Shown piece after piece: positions 17,509 to 26,260 of a DNA stretch of 64,000 bases. The position numbers and the translations under genes are program-made. The notes below the pieces were generated by a model. That model made no database searches. It was not told the origin of the DNA and worked only from the letters and a program-made list of their open reading frames with translations. Origin of the DNA: Rhodospirillaceae bacterium (GTDB lineage Bacteria; Pseudomonadota; Alphaproteobacteria; Reyranellales; Reyranellaceae); contig WOUR01000027.1 of NCBI GenBank assembly GCA_009772935.1, forward strand, positions 1-64,000, in the 5' to 3' direction. Position 1 is the stretch's first letter. Every line of letters begins with the position of its first letter.

Positions 17509-18319
17509 ACTGCAGGCGGCCTTTGCCGATGGTCTCGGCGGCAGGGGCTGCGACCGCCTGCTCGACCTGATCGTCGGCGATTCGATCTCCGCCGCCGCGC
17601 GGCTTCGCATACATCGCAATCACGTCCGGCAAAGCCTCGCCGCGGCACTCGCGGCGACTTTCCCGACGGTGGCCAGTCTGGTCGGCGGCGCGTTCTTCGA
17701 CGCCATGGCGAGGGCGTTCGTCGCGGACAGCCCGCCGGAAGGCCCTGTGCTCGCCGAGTATGGCGAGGGCTTTGCGGTCTTCATCGAAAACTTCGCGCCA
17801 GTGCGCGCGCTACCCTATCTCTCCGACGTGGCGCGCCTCGACTGGGCGCTCAACCATGCTTTCCATGCCGCGCGCGGCACGCGCTTGGAAGCGGCCGATC
17901 TCGGGAGCGTGACGCCCGAACAGCTGGTCGCCTTGTCCCTGGACCTTGCGCCCGACGTCACACTGCTGACGTCGGCATATCCGCTCGGGCGCATCTGGCA
18001 GGCATGCCAACCGGGCGCACCCGACGCCGAGGTCGATCTCGCGTCGGGAGGCGCTTCGCTGCTGGTGATGCGTCAGGAGGACGACGCCGTGTTTGCATAT
18101 CTCGATCCGGGGGACGCGGCATTCGTCGGTGCGATCAGTCGCGGCGTGCCGGTCGGGGAGGCCGCGCAGCTGGCGCAGGCCAACTGGTCGGCCTTCGATC
18201 CGGCGCAGTCATTTCGGCGCCTGCTCGAGTGGCAGATCTTCGCTGCCGGGGCGGTGGTAGTGGGACCAGTCGGATACGAACCAATCTCCGGGCGAATTCC
18301 CTGCCAGGAGGGGAAGTAG
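17492..18319 (+). CDS. bufC: DUF2063 partner protein of the MNIO enzyme
   Basis: 275 residues. The N-terminal DUF2063 domain is recognisable from RIHRNHVRQSLAAALAATFPTVASLVGGAFFDAMARAFVA, the standard motif of HvfC/BufC proteins that act as RiPP-recognition or partner subunits of DUF692 enzymes. A second, less conserved C-terminal half follows. The ATG at 17492 is taken because this domain begins immediately after it. Adjacent to bufB with overlap, so a stable BufBC complex is likely. The exact contribution to catalysis is known only for a few homologues. Confidence 0.88.
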   Translation: MLTLPELQAAFADGLGGRGCDRLLDLIVGDSISAAARLRIHRNHVRQSLAAALAATFPTVASLVGGAFFDAMARAFVADSPPEGPVLAEYGEGFAVFIENFAPVRALPYLSDVARLDWALNHAFHAARGTRLEAADLGSVTPEQLVALSLDLAPDVTLLTSAYPLGRIWQACQPGAPDAEVDLASGGASLLVMRQEDDAVFAYLDPGDAAFVGAISRGVPVGEAAQLAQANWSAFDPAQSFRRLLEWQIFAAGAVVVGPVGYEPISGRIPCQEGK

Positions 18320-18377
18320 CAGGGAGATTCCAGTCGATCCGGCGGGCGCGGGCAGTTGCATCATACGATCGCGCGGA

Positions 18378-18845
18378 TCAGCTCGTTGGCGCCTTTCGCT
18401 GGCGTGTCAGCCACCATGTGAGGCCACCCAGGACGATCGCGCCGATCCAGGGCGCCGTGGACACTGCGAGCGCGACGATGAACGCATCGTAGGAACGACC
18501 CGCCAACATCCATTGCAGTAGAGCGCCGGCCAGCCAGCCGATGACTGCGGACGCGACGATGGCGGCAACACGCGCGCCGTTGCCTCGGTGCGCCACCGCG
18601 GCGGTGGGGTGGCTGGTCGCCGCGCGCCTACCGGAGGCGACCCAGTACCAGAGTGTTGCGCCGACGGCGCTCAGGACGGCTACGGACGGACAGATGACGA
18701 ACGCCAGTGCCATCGCATTGGCGCCTTCGCGCTGCGAGACCTCGAAGACATCGAACGCGACCAGGCCGACCCCGAGCGCTGCGGCGTAGCCGACCACCAG
18801 TGCGAGGAGAGCGACCAGCGCTGCCTTCAGAATTCTCAGGCCCAT
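18378..18845 (-). CDS. Four-helix integral membrane protein of unknown function
   Basis: 155 residues with about four hydrophobic segments (residues 5-31, 46-70, 92-112, 122-147) and a small polar loop around residues 72-90. No family motif is recognised. It is convergent with bufC and transcribed away from the tRNA gene. Length, GC and codon use look native. Possibly a small accessory inner-membrane protein; no function is assigned. Confidence 0.55.
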   Translation of the reverse strand: MGLRILKAALVALLALVVGYAAALGVGLVAFDVFEVSQREGANAMALAFVICPSVAVLSAVGATLWYWVASGRRAATSHPTAAVAHRGNGARVAAIVASAVIGWLAGALLQWMLAGRSYDAFIVALAVSTAPWIGAIVLGGLTWWLTRQRKAPTS

Positions 18846-18979
18846 ATCGTCCCCCGCAAGACAAGCTCTTCAACATTTTGGGCCTTCATCGGCGTTGCTT
18901 CTGCAGCCGACAGTGCCACGGCATGTCGAATATCTCTGGACCAACTACTCGCCGCCGGTGTTGGCAGCGGGCGTGCGGT

Positions 18980-19055
18980 TGGTAGGCCCGGCAGGATTCG
19001 AACCTGCGACATAACCGTTATGAGCGGCTCGTTCTAACCGCTGAACTACGGGCCC
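18980..19055 (-). tRNA. tRNA with CAU anticodon (Ile2 or elongator Met)
   Basis: A 76-base cloverleaf read from the minus strand: acceptor GGGCCCG/CGGGCCT (with a G-U closing pair), D-arm GTTC/GAAC, anticodon stem AGCCG/CGGTT with loop CTCATAA (anticodon CAU), T-arm GCAGG-TTCGAAT-CCTGC, discriminator A and encoded CCA. The first base pair is G1-U72, unlike the C1-A72 of initiator tRNA. The 8-base D-loop resembles tRNA-Ile2, whose C34 is modified to lysidine by TilS, more than elongator Met. Structure is clear; amino-acid identity is a lean towards Ile. Confidence 0.9.
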
Positions 19056-19120
19056 CCAGTACCGACACCGGCCGGCACGGCCGCGCCCCGGGTGCGCCGG
19101 GGCCGGACCTTATAGCCCGG

Positions 19121-19828
19121 CTACTCGGCGGGGGGCACGAACATATAGCCGACACCCCGCACCGTGCGGATCACCGTGGGCTTGTCCGGCGCCGGCTCGA
19201 TCTTGCGACGTATGCGCGTGATCCGGAGGTCGATTGCGCGGTCGAACGGGTCGCGGGCGCGGTGGCTGGTCGTCTCCAGCAGCCAGTCGCGCGAGAGCGG
19301 CCGGTTGGGGTTCTCGGCGAAGGTCTTCAAGATGTCGAATTCGCCGGAGGTGAGCGGCACGTCGCCGTTCTCGGCGTCCAGGAGCTGGCGCTTGGACAGG
19401 TCGAGCATGTGCCCGCCCATGCGGATGCGCTCAAGCCGAGACGGCGTGGCCTTGTTTACCGACCGGCGCAGGACGCTCTTGCAGCGGGCCAGCAGTTCGC
19501 GCGGCTCGTAGGGCTTGGCGACATAATCGTCGGCGCCGCTCTCGAGGCCCAGCACCTTGTCGACGGGATCGCTTGCCGCCGTCAGCATGATGATGCCGAC
19601 GCGGGTACTGCTCTCGCGCAGCCAGCGCGCCAACGCGAAGCCGTCGTCCGGACCCGGGAGCTGGACGTCGAGCAGGACCAGGTCAGGCATCGAACGGGAG
19701 ACCTGGCGTCGCATCTGCGCGCCGTTCTCGACCGTGGTCACCTTGAGCTCATGATTGGACAGATAGGTCGCGGCGGCCTTGCGCTGAAATGCGTCGTCCT
19801 CGACCAGCAATACGGACGGAAGCTGCAT
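19121..19828 (-). CDS. OmpR/PhoB-family response regulator
   Basis: 235 residues. The receiver domain has the acidic pair LVEDDAF, the phosphorylated D54 (LVLLDVQLP), a signalling Thr (MLTAAS) and the Lys in YVAKPYEP. The C-terminal domain is a winged helix (LTSGEFDILKTFAENPNRPLSR, IDLRITRIRRKIE, IRTVRGVGYMF). It therefore binds DNA when phosphorylated. It diverges from the hybrid histidine kinase across an AT-rich 162-base gap, so the kinase and its Hpt protein are the probable phosphodonors. Regulon unknown. Confidence 0.93.
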   Translation of the reverse strand: MQLPSVLLVEDDAFQRKAAATYLSNHELKVTTVENGAQMRRQVSRSMPDLVLLDVQLPGPDDGFALARWLRESSTRVGIIMLTAASDPVDKVLGLESGADDYVAKPYEPRELLARCKSVLRRSVNKATPSRLERIRMGGHMLDLSKRQLLDAENGDVPLTSGEFDILKTFAENPNRPLSRDWLLETTSHRARDPFDRAIDLRITRIRRKIEPAPDKPTVIRTVRGVGYMFVPPAE

Positions 19829-19990
19829 GACTTAACCTAATAAATGACATTCAATGCCATCAAAATAACACTATTTCTCAACGAATTATATCGTTTTGTT
19901 GATAATTTTGATACGATCAACTTCGCGGAAATCCGCAGGCTCTAGCTGCCCCATCGGGCGGCGGCTCAAACCCTAGTTACGGGATCGTTG
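19829..19990. promoter_or_regulatory. AT-rich divergent promoter region of the two-component locus
   Basis: This gap is markedly AT-rich compared with its surroundings and contains two inverted repeats: AACGA-N6-TCGTT (19880-19895) and TTGAT-N12-ATCAA (19899-19920). It separates the divergent response-regulator and kinase genes and is likely to hold both promoters and an autoregulatory site. Confidence 0.5.
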
Positions 19991-22117
19991 ATGTCGCTTG
20001 CCGCCGCTGACCTGACCGCCCCTCGGCTCGACGAGGCGGAGGCAGCAGCGCGCCAGGACCGGTTCGTCCGCGCCGAGCTCGTGCGGCGCCTGTTCCAGGG
20101 ATCGGCGCCTTCGCGCTACTTTTCCTTCGTCCTGTGGCCGGTGATTGCCGCCATCTACTGGCGGCAGATCGACCTAGTCGAACTGGCCGGACCGTTCGTG
20201 GCTTACCTCGGCGTGACGCTGGGTTTCGACCGTCTCCGCCACAATTTCACGCGCGCCCGGCCTGATGATGCGCAGACCCTGCGCTGGGGCTGGTGGTTCG
20301 CGGGCTTCACCTTCCTCGGGGGCGCCTGCTGGGGCTGGGCGGGGTATCTGCTGGCGTCCCGGGATTTCGAGCTGCAGCGCATGCTGCTCGGGCTCGTGCT
20401 CCTCGCCACTATCACGACGGGGGTGCCAATCCGGTCGGCCCATCCGCCCACCTTCTACGCCTTCGCCGTGGCCACGGCGGCGCCGCTGCTCCTGGTCCTG
20501 GTCGCGTCGGGCGGCCCGTTCTATCAGCTCGTGGGCATCGCCGGGGCTGCCTATGTCGGCCACCTGATGGCTTATGTGCGAGACGTGCACCGCTGGCAGT
20601 ACGACAACATCGCCCTGGCCTACGAGAAGGAGGATCTGGCACGTCGGCTGCAGGTCGCCTACGACGAGGCGCGCAACGCCCGCGACGCGGCACTGGTGGC
20701 CCAGCGCGACGCGGAGAAGGCCAACCAGGCCAAGTCCACCTTCCTTGCCACCATGAGCCATGAGATCCGCACGCCGATGAACGGCGTTCTGGGCATGATC
20801 GACGTCCTGGAGCGCACCGAGCTGTCATCCGACCAACGCGACCAGCTGGGAACGGTGCGTTATTCGGCGGCGTCGCTGCTGCGGATCATCGACGATATCC
20901 TCGACTTCTCCAAGATCGAGGCCGGGCGCCTCGATCTCGAGCGGGTGGAATTCTCCACCGTCGAGCTGATCGAAGGCGCGGCCGAGGCGCTGGCGGCCCG
21001 CGCCGCGGAGAAGGGGCTGATCCTTTCGGCCTATGTGGCGTCCGAAGTGCCCGCTCGGGCCGTCGGTGATCCGCTGCGCCTGCAGCAGATCCTGTTCAAC
21101 CTCCTGGGCAACGCCATCAAGTTCACGGAGAAGGGCAGCGTCCGCCTCTTTCTCGAGGGGGAAGCCGGGGAGAAGGTCGGTTCGCTCGCGCTTCGCATCA
21201 GGGTGGTCGACACGGGGATCGGTCTCACGGCCGCCCAACGCGATCGGCTGTTCAATCCCTTCGTCCAGGCCGACAGTTCGACGACCCGCCGCTTCGGCGG
21301 CACAGGGCTCGGCCTGTCCATCGTGCGGCGACTTGCGGAGGCAATGGACGGCACCGTCGAAGTGCACAGCGCGCCGGGCGTCGGATCGACCTTCGTCGTC
21401 ACCGTGAAGCTCGGGGCGGCGCCGCCGGCGCCGGCCTCCGCCGGGCTTCCGCTCGAGAACCTCTCCCTGGTCCTCTCCCTGCCGGACCCGCAGGAGAGCG
21501 CGGCCATCGCGCGCTATCTGCGCGACGCGGGAGCCGAGGTCGATGTCGTGGTGTCGTCCGGGACGGCGGTGACCATCGACGGTTCCGACAACCAGGTGTG
21601 TCTCGCCGACCTCAAGCGCCCATGGCGGCGCGACGCGCTGGTGCGGGTGATCGCGCAGGCCGCCGGGCGGACGGGCCGTGTGCCGCCGACGGCGCAGGCG
21701 CCGGCTCCGGTCGGCCGGCTGGGCGGTCGCGTCCTGGTGGTCGACGACAATTCGGTCAACCGCAAGATCCTGGCGCGGCAGCTCGAACTGGCAGGCACGT
21801 CGGCCGATATGGCGGCCAGCGGCGAGGAGGCGCTGGCGATGTGGCGCTCCAGTCCTTACGACCTCATGCTTGCCGACCTGCAGATGCCCGACATGGACGG
21901 CTTCGAGTTGGCCCGGCGCATTCGCTTGGGCGAGGCCTCGACCGGCAGCGCGCGCCTGCCGATCCTCGCCGTCACCGCCAGCACGCTCGAGTCGGAGGAG
22001 GAACGCAGCCGGGCGGCCGGGATGGATGGTTTCATCAGCAAGCCGGTCGGCATCGAGCAGTTGAAGGCGACCCTGGAGGTCTGGCTGAAGGATGAATCAC
22101 GCGAGCGCGTGACATGA
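19991..22117 (+). CDS. Membrane hybrid sensor histidine kinase
   Basis: 708 residues from ATG 19991 (a TTG three bases upstream is not needed). Residues 40-200 hold about five to six membrane helices forming the input region, with no large periplasmic domain. A coiled coil (200-245) leads to HisKA with the phosphorylated H257 in [15 protein letters not shown]. The ATPase domain follows ([33 protein letters not shown]). The last 135 residues are a receiver ([33 protein letters not shown]). This hybrid architecture needs an Hpt protein, supplied by the overlapping next gene. Signal unknown. Confidence 0.95.
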   Translation: MSLAAADLTAPRLDEAEAAARQDRFVRAELVRRLFQGSAPSRYFSFVLWPVIAAIYWRQIDLVELAGPFVAYLGVTLGFDRLRHNFTRARPDDAQTLRWGWWFAGFTFLGGACWGWAGYLLASRDFELQRMLLGLVLLATITTGVPIRSAHPPTFYAFAVATAAPLLLVLVASGGPFYQLVGIAGAAYVGHLMAYVRDVHRWQYDNIALAYEKEDLARRLQVAYDEARNARDAALVAQRDAEKANQAKSTFLATMSHEIRTPMNGVLGMIDVLERTELSSDQRDQLGTVRYSAASLLRIIDDILDFSKIEAGRLDLERVEFSTVELIEGAAEALAARAAEKGLILSAYVASEVPARAVGDPLRLQQILFNLLGNAIKFTEKGSVRLFLEGEAGEKVGSLALRIRVVDTGIGLTAAQRDRLFNPFVQADSSTTRRFGGTGLGLSIVRRLAEAMDGTVEVHSAPGVGSTFVVTVKLGAAPPAPASAGLPLENLSLVLSLPDPQESAAIARYLRDAGAEVDVVVSSGTAVTIDGSDNQVCLADLKRPWRRDALVRVIAQAAGRTGRVPPTAQAPAPVGRLGGRVLVVDDNSVNRKILARQLELAGTSADMAASGEEALAMWRSSPYDLMLADLQMPDMDGFELARRIRLGEASTGSARLPILAVTASTLESEEERSRAAGMDGFISKPVGIEQLKATLEVWLKDESRERVT

Positions 22118-22470
22118 CTCCGGCCTACGATCGCGCCAGGCTCGTCGAGCTTTTCGGTGACGACGAGGCCACGCTCGCGGAGATCGAGCGCGAGTTCCTC
22201 GAAACCGCGCGGAGCGTCCTGACGGAGATTCGAGCGGCTGAAGATCTAGAGACCATCGCGCGGGCGGCGCACCGGCTGAAGGGTGCTTCCGGCATGATCG
22301 GCGCGGCGGCGCTTGGCCGGATCGCCGACGCCGTGGAACGCGCGGCCCTGGCCGGGGACCTGCCGGCCGTGCTTGGCCTCGACGGAGCCCTCGCGCAGGA
22401 AGTGACGAAGGTGGCCGGTCAGGCCGGTGCGGATCAGGCCCGCGGCCTCAGCATCACCGTGGCGGAGTAG
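22114..22470 (+). CDS. Stand-alone Hpt phosphotransfer protein
   Basis: 118 residues, all-helical, with the phosphotransfer histidine in [20 protein letters not shown], an excellent Hpt motif (H-x-L-K-G). The ATG overlaps the kinase stop (ATGA), so the two are coupled. It completes a His-Asp-His-Asp relay from the hybrid kinase to a response regulator, most simply the divergent OmpR-type protein. Its 3' end overlaps the convergent thioesterase gene by 37 bases. Confidence 0.92.
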   Translation: MTPAYDRARLVELFGDDEATLAEIEREFLETARSVLTEIRAAEDLETIARAAHRLKGASGMIGAAALGRIADAVERAALAGDLPAVLGLDGALAQEVTKVAGQAGADQARGLSITVAE

Positions 22471-23324
22471 GAGAGCAGGGGCCTGCCGTTCTGTTCCAGC
22501 AGGCCGCGCAGGAAGGCGATCGACTTGCCCTGCTTCGGCACTTCCACGCGCGTGAACAGCGGCGCGGAAATGTCCCCGGCGGCCAGGAACTCTGCAGCGA
22601 AGGAGACGGTGGCCGGTGCGAGGTCGGTTGCCATCGCGGCGGCCCGCGTGATGGCGGTATCGGCGAAGCTCATCATGTAGCCGCCGTGAAGCGCACCGCC
22701 GGAGTTGCACATGCGCGCCAGCGTCGGCTGCACCAGCGAAGCGCCATCGGCTTCCTTGCGGACGAAGGCCGGGCCGATATGGGTGGAGTAGGCGCTGGCC
22801 TTGAACGGCTCGAAGCCTTCGGGCACGAGCTGCGGCGGCAGGTCGATCCTCGACGGCGCCTGCTCGTCCTTGCGCGCCATGGCCTTGGCGCGGGCGACGT
22901 GCCGGCAGACGCCCGACCACAACGCGATCGTGCGGCCTTCCTGGGTGATCGAGCCGCGCGCAAAGGCGAGGCGGCCCGTGACCTGCAGCGGCTCGCCGCG
23001 CGCTTCCAGTGGCGGTCCTATGACCGCGCCGTTCAGAAACTCGACAGCGATGCTCACCGTCATGGCGAACGAGGTGTTGGTGCCGCCGTCGGCGGCGCGG
23101 CCGGCCACGAGGCAGAGCGCATAGTCGGCGAAGGTCAGGATGCCGCCGCCATGCACGCCGCCCCTGTAGTTTCCGTGGCGCGGCAGGGTCGGCAGCACGC
23201 AGTGCACGGTGCCGGCCTTCCCGGCGTCGCCCTGGAGGTCGAAATAGAACGGCCCGACATGATCCTCGAACGGATCCGGCGGCACGAACACGGTGTAGCG
23301 GGAGAGGTCGATCGTATCGGGCAT
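22434..23324 (-). CDS. Tandem hot-dog thioesterase, PaaI-like
   Basis: About 296 residues consisting of two hot-dog domains. Each has the PaaI-type motif: GVHGGGILTFADYAL in the first half and GALHGGYMMSFADTAI in the second. Such proteins hydrolyse acyl-CoA thioesters. The start at 23324 (MPDTIDL) is preferred; a TTG at 23375 extends the frame by 17 residues but is a weak start in the divergent promoter. It diverges from the enoyl-CoA hydratase, so a common role in fatty-acid or aromatic degradation is plausible. Confidence 0.85.
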   Translation of the reverse strand: MPDTIDLSRYTVFVPPDPFEDHVGPFYFDLQGDAGKAGTVHCVLPTLPRHGNYRGGVHGGGILTFADYALCLVAGRAADGGTNTSFAMTVSIAVEFLNGAVIGPPLEARGEPLQVTGRLAFARGSITQEGRTIALWSGVCRHVARAKAMARKDEQAPSRIDLPPQLVPEGFEPFKASAYSTHIGPAFVRKEADGASLVQPTLARMCNSGGALHGGYMMSFADTAITRAAAMATDLAPATVSFAAEFLAAGDISAPLFTRVEVPKQGKSIAFLRGLLEQNGRPLLSYSATVMLRPRA

Positions 23325-23402
23325 TGGCTCTTGTGAAGCGTCGTGGGCGGGTTCTAATAGGGGAGAATCAGCCAATCACAAAGACCCACGGAGCGAAACG
23401 TC

Positions 23403-24188
23403 ATGGCGGAATCCGCGCACAAGATCGAGGTCCGGCGCGAGACGCGCGATGGCGGCGTGGTTGCCCACCTCGTGTTCGACAATGCGCGGCGTCTGAATGT
23501 CCTGAATCCGCCCGCCCTTCACGATCTCACCGCGACCTTCCATGCGCTCTCGGCCGAGGAGGATGTGCGGGTGGTCGTGTTCTCCGGCGCGGGCGGCCGG
23601 GCCTTCATCGGCGGTGCCGACATCAACCACATGGCAGGGATGCGGACCTCCGAGGACGGACGCGCCTTCATCACCATGGTCCACAAGCTCTGCCAGTCGA
23701 TTCGCGACTGTCCGGTGCCGGTGATCTGCCGCCTGGAGGGCTACACGCTGGGCGCCGGGCTTGAAGTGGCGGCCGCCTGCGACCTGCGCATCGCCACCGA
23801 CACGGCGCATTTCGGCATGCCCGAGGTCAAGGTCGGCATTCCCTCCGTCGTCGAGGCGGCGCTGCTGCCCCGCCTGATCGGCTGGGGCCGCACGTCGTGG
23901 ATGCTCCTCACTGGCGAGAACATCGATTCCCGCAAGGCCGAGGCCTGGGGCATGGTCGAGGAGGTCGTCGAGGCAGCGAAGATCGACGCGGCCGTAGAGC
24001 GTTGCGTGCATTCGATCGTAGATGCGACGCCGCTTGCCGTGCGGGCGCAGAAGCGCCTGATGCGGCGCTGGGAGCGGTTGCCGCTCGACGAGGCGGTCCA
24101 GGCCGGCATCGATTCATTTGCCCAGTCGGTCGCCGAGGGCGAACACGTCGAGCGTATGGCGGCGTTCGTCAATCGTAAGAAGAAGTAG
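23403..24188 (+). CDS. Enoyl-CoA hydratase/isomerase family protein
   Basis: 261 residues of crotonase fold. The oxyanion-hole segments are GAGGRAFIGGADINHMAGM and LEGYTLGAGLEVAAACDLRIA, and FGMPEVKVGIPSVVEAALLPRLIG follows as in true family members. It hydrates or isomerises enoyl-CoA thioesters in beta-oxidation-like pathways; substrate not identifiable. It is followed after 21 bases by an AtuA-like gene, which hints at branched or terpenoid acyl-CoA degradation. Confidence 0.9.
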   Translation: MAESAHKIEVRRETRDGGVVAHLVFDNARRLNVLNPPALHDLTATFHALSAEEDVRVVVFSGAGGRAFIGGADINHMAGMRTSEDGRAFITMVHKLCQSIRDCPVPVICRLEGYTLGAGLEVAAACDLRIATDTAHFGMPEVKVGIPSVVEAALLPRLIGWGRTSWMLLTGENIDSRKAEAWGMVEEVVEAAKIDAAVERCVHSIVDATPLAVRAQKRLMRRWERLPLDEAVQAGIDSFAQSVAEGEHVERMAAFVNRKKK

Positions 24189-24209
24189 GGCGACGAGAGG
24201 GGCTGCGCG

Positions 24210-26009
24210 ATGAGCAAGGAAACGGTCCGCATCGGCTGCCACTCGGGCTTCTGGGGCGACACAGAGAGCGCCGCCGTGCAGCTCGTGCGCCACGGCGACG
24301 TCGACTATCTGGTGAGCGACTATCTCGCCGAAGTCACCATGTCGATCATGGCGGCGCAGAAGCTGCGTAACCCTCAGGCGGGCTATGCCGTCGACTTCGT
24401 GTCGGTGGTCATGGCGCCACTGGCGCGCGAGATCGCCGAGAAGAAGATCAAGGTCGTGACCAATGCCGGCGGCGTCAATCCGCTGGCCTGCCGCGACGCC
24501 GTGCTCAAGGCGTGCGAGGCGGCGGGCGTGACGCTCAAGGTCGCGGTCGTGCTGGGCGACGACATCCTGCCACGCGTCGACGAGTTTCGCGCCGCCGGCA
24601 TACGCGAGATGGATACGGGCGCGGAGCTGCCCGCGAAGATCGCAAGCATGAACGCCTATCTCGGCGGCTTCCCGATCGCACGGGCGCTGGCCGAGGGCGC
24701 CGACGTGGTCATCACCGGCCGTTGCGTCGATTCGGCCGTGACCCTGGGCGCACTGATCCACGCGTTTTCGTGGACACCCGAGGAGTTCGACCGCCTCGCC
24801 GCCGGCACGCTGTGCGGCCACATCATCGAATGCGGCGCGCAGTGCAACGGCGGCAACTTCACCGATTGGCGGCTGGTGCCGGACTATGACAACATGGGTT
24901 TCCCGATCGCCGAAGTGTCGAGCGACGGCAGCTTCGTGCTCTCCAAGCCCGACAATACCGGCGGCCTGATCACGACCGCGACGGTCGCCGAGCAGATGCT
25001 CTACGAGATCGGCGACCCGCGCGCCTACATGGTGCCGGACGTGGTCTGCGACTTCACGCAGGCGACCTACGAGCAGGTGGCCAAGGACCGCGTGCGGGTG
25101 AGCGGCGCCAGAGGGCGCCCGCCCACCGACACCTACAAGGTTTCGACGACCTGGCCCGACGGCTACAAATTCACGTCGATCTTCATGCTGGGTGGACGCG
25201 AGGCGGTGGCCAAGGGCCGCCACAGCGCGGAGTCGATCATCAAGAAGACGCGCCGCATGTTCGGCGAGAAGGGCATGGCGGATTATCGCGACGTCAGCAT
25301 CGAGGTGATCGGCAGCGAGGCGACTTATGGGCCGCACGGCCGCGTGCCCGACGCGCGCGAGGTCGTCGTGAAGATCGCCGCCCGGCACGACCAGAAGGAA
25401 GCGCTGGCGCTGCTCGGCCGGGAGATCTCGCCCATGTCGACCGGCGGCGTGGTCGGCATGACCGGCAGCTTCGGTGCCGGACGTGTCTCGCCGTCGCCCG
25501 TCATCCGCATGTTCTCCTGCCTGGTGCCGAAGTCGATGGTGCCGGTCACGGTCGATGTCGACGGCCACAGGATCGCGATGCAGGAAGGTGCGCTAAGCGG
25601 CGGCTTCACCTCGGCGCAGCTTCCTGTCGAATCGCCGCCGGCGGCGCCCTTGCCGGCCGGCGATACGGTGACCGTACCGCTGATTGCGCTGGCCTATGGG
25701 CGCTCCGGCGACAAGGGGGACAATGCCAATATCGGCATCTTTGCGCGTCGCCCTGAGTACGAACCTCTCCTCGATGCCGAGGTGACGGAAGAGGCGGTGG
25801 CGAAATACTTCGCCCACCGCATCGAGGGACCGGTCACGCGCTGGCGGCTGCCGGGCATCAAGGGTTTCAACTTCCTGCTGCGCAAGGCGCTGGGCGGCGG
25901 CGGCATGGCCTCGCTCAAGGCCGATCCGCTGGCCAAGGCCTTCGCCCAGATGCTTCTGGACATGCCGGTACGCGTACCGAAGTCGTTGGCGGCGCAACTG
26001 GCGTCCTGA
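24210..26009 (+). CDS. Acyclic terpene utilisation AtuA-like protein (DUF1446)
   Basis: 599 residues with the AtuA family layout. The N-terminal DUF1446 domain is seen in IGCHSGFWGDTESAAVQLVRHGDVDYLVSDYLAEVTM and TNAGGVNPLACRD, with ITGRCVDSAVTLG and IIECGAQCNGGNFTDW further on. A C-terminal ferredoxin-like domain starts near residue 490 (ALAYGRSGDKGDNANIGI). Family members are needed for growth on citronellol-type terpenes or for odd-acyl catabolism, with an unclear reaction. Co-directional with the enoyl-CoA hydratase 21 bases upstream. Confidence 0.88.
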   Translation: MSKETVRIGCHSGFWGDTESAAVQLVRHGDVDYLVSDYLAEVTMSIMAAQKLRNPQAGYAVDFVSVVMAPLAREIAEKKIKVVTNAGGVNPLACRDAVLKACEAAGVTLKVAVVLGDDILPRVDEFRAAGIREMDTGAELPAKIASMNAYLGGFPIARALAEGADVVITGRCVDSAVTLGALIHAFSWTPEEFDRLAAGTLCGHIIECGAQCNGGNFTDWRLVPDYDNMGFPIAEVSSDGSFVLSKPDNTGGLITTATVAEQMLYEIGDPRAYMVPDVVCDFTQATYEQVAKDRVRVSGARGRPPTDTYKVSTTWPDGYKFTSIFMLGGREAVAKGRHSAESIIKKTRRMFGEKGMADYRDVSIEVIGSEATYGPHGRVPDAREVVVKIAARHDQKEALALLGREISPMSTGGVVGMTGSFGAGRVSPSPVIRMFSCLVPKSMVPVTVDVDGHRIAMQEGALSGGFTSAQLPVESPPAAPLPAGDTVTVPLIALAYGRSGDKGDNANIGIFARRPEYEPLLDAEVTEEAVAKYFAHRIEGPVTRWRLPGIKGFNFLLRKALGGGGMASLKADPLAKAFAQMLLDMPVRVPKSLAAQLAS

Positions 26010-26195
26010 CAGTCGGTACGGGGCCGCATCGCCTTGATCCGGACGACGACGCCCTCGCCCGGAAATCGGGCTTTCCGGTGATTTCTGCTGAATTGCATGT
26101 GGCGCGGCGGCCGCCACTGGCGTGGCCAGGCGCCGCTGGCCACCGATCAATGCTGCCTGTCATCCGCCGTGAATCCGCGTAGCCCACGAATATAT

Positions 26196-26230
26196 CTATC
26201 GTTTGACATAGTTTATCGATTGATAGTAAT
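26196..26230 (+). promoter_or_regulatory. Promoter with overlapping TetR-type operator
   Basis: A consensus -35 (TTGACA, 26203-26208) is followed after 16 bases by AGTAAT. The interval is flanked by an inverted repeat CTATC...GATAG (26196-26226) and holds a smaller one, TATC-GATT-GATA (26214-26225). A repressor bound here would block the promoter, as expected for autoregulation by the TetR gene 30 bases downstream. Confidence 0.6.
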
Positions 26231-26260
26231 TGGCTCAGGTCAGCACTGCTCAGGGTAGCG

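Noticed and set aside
19908-19920. TTGATACGATCAA near the two-component promoters, resembling a FixK/FNR box
   Set aside because: It has TTGA-N5-TCAA rather than N6, so the half-sites are one base too close for a Crp/Fnr dimer.
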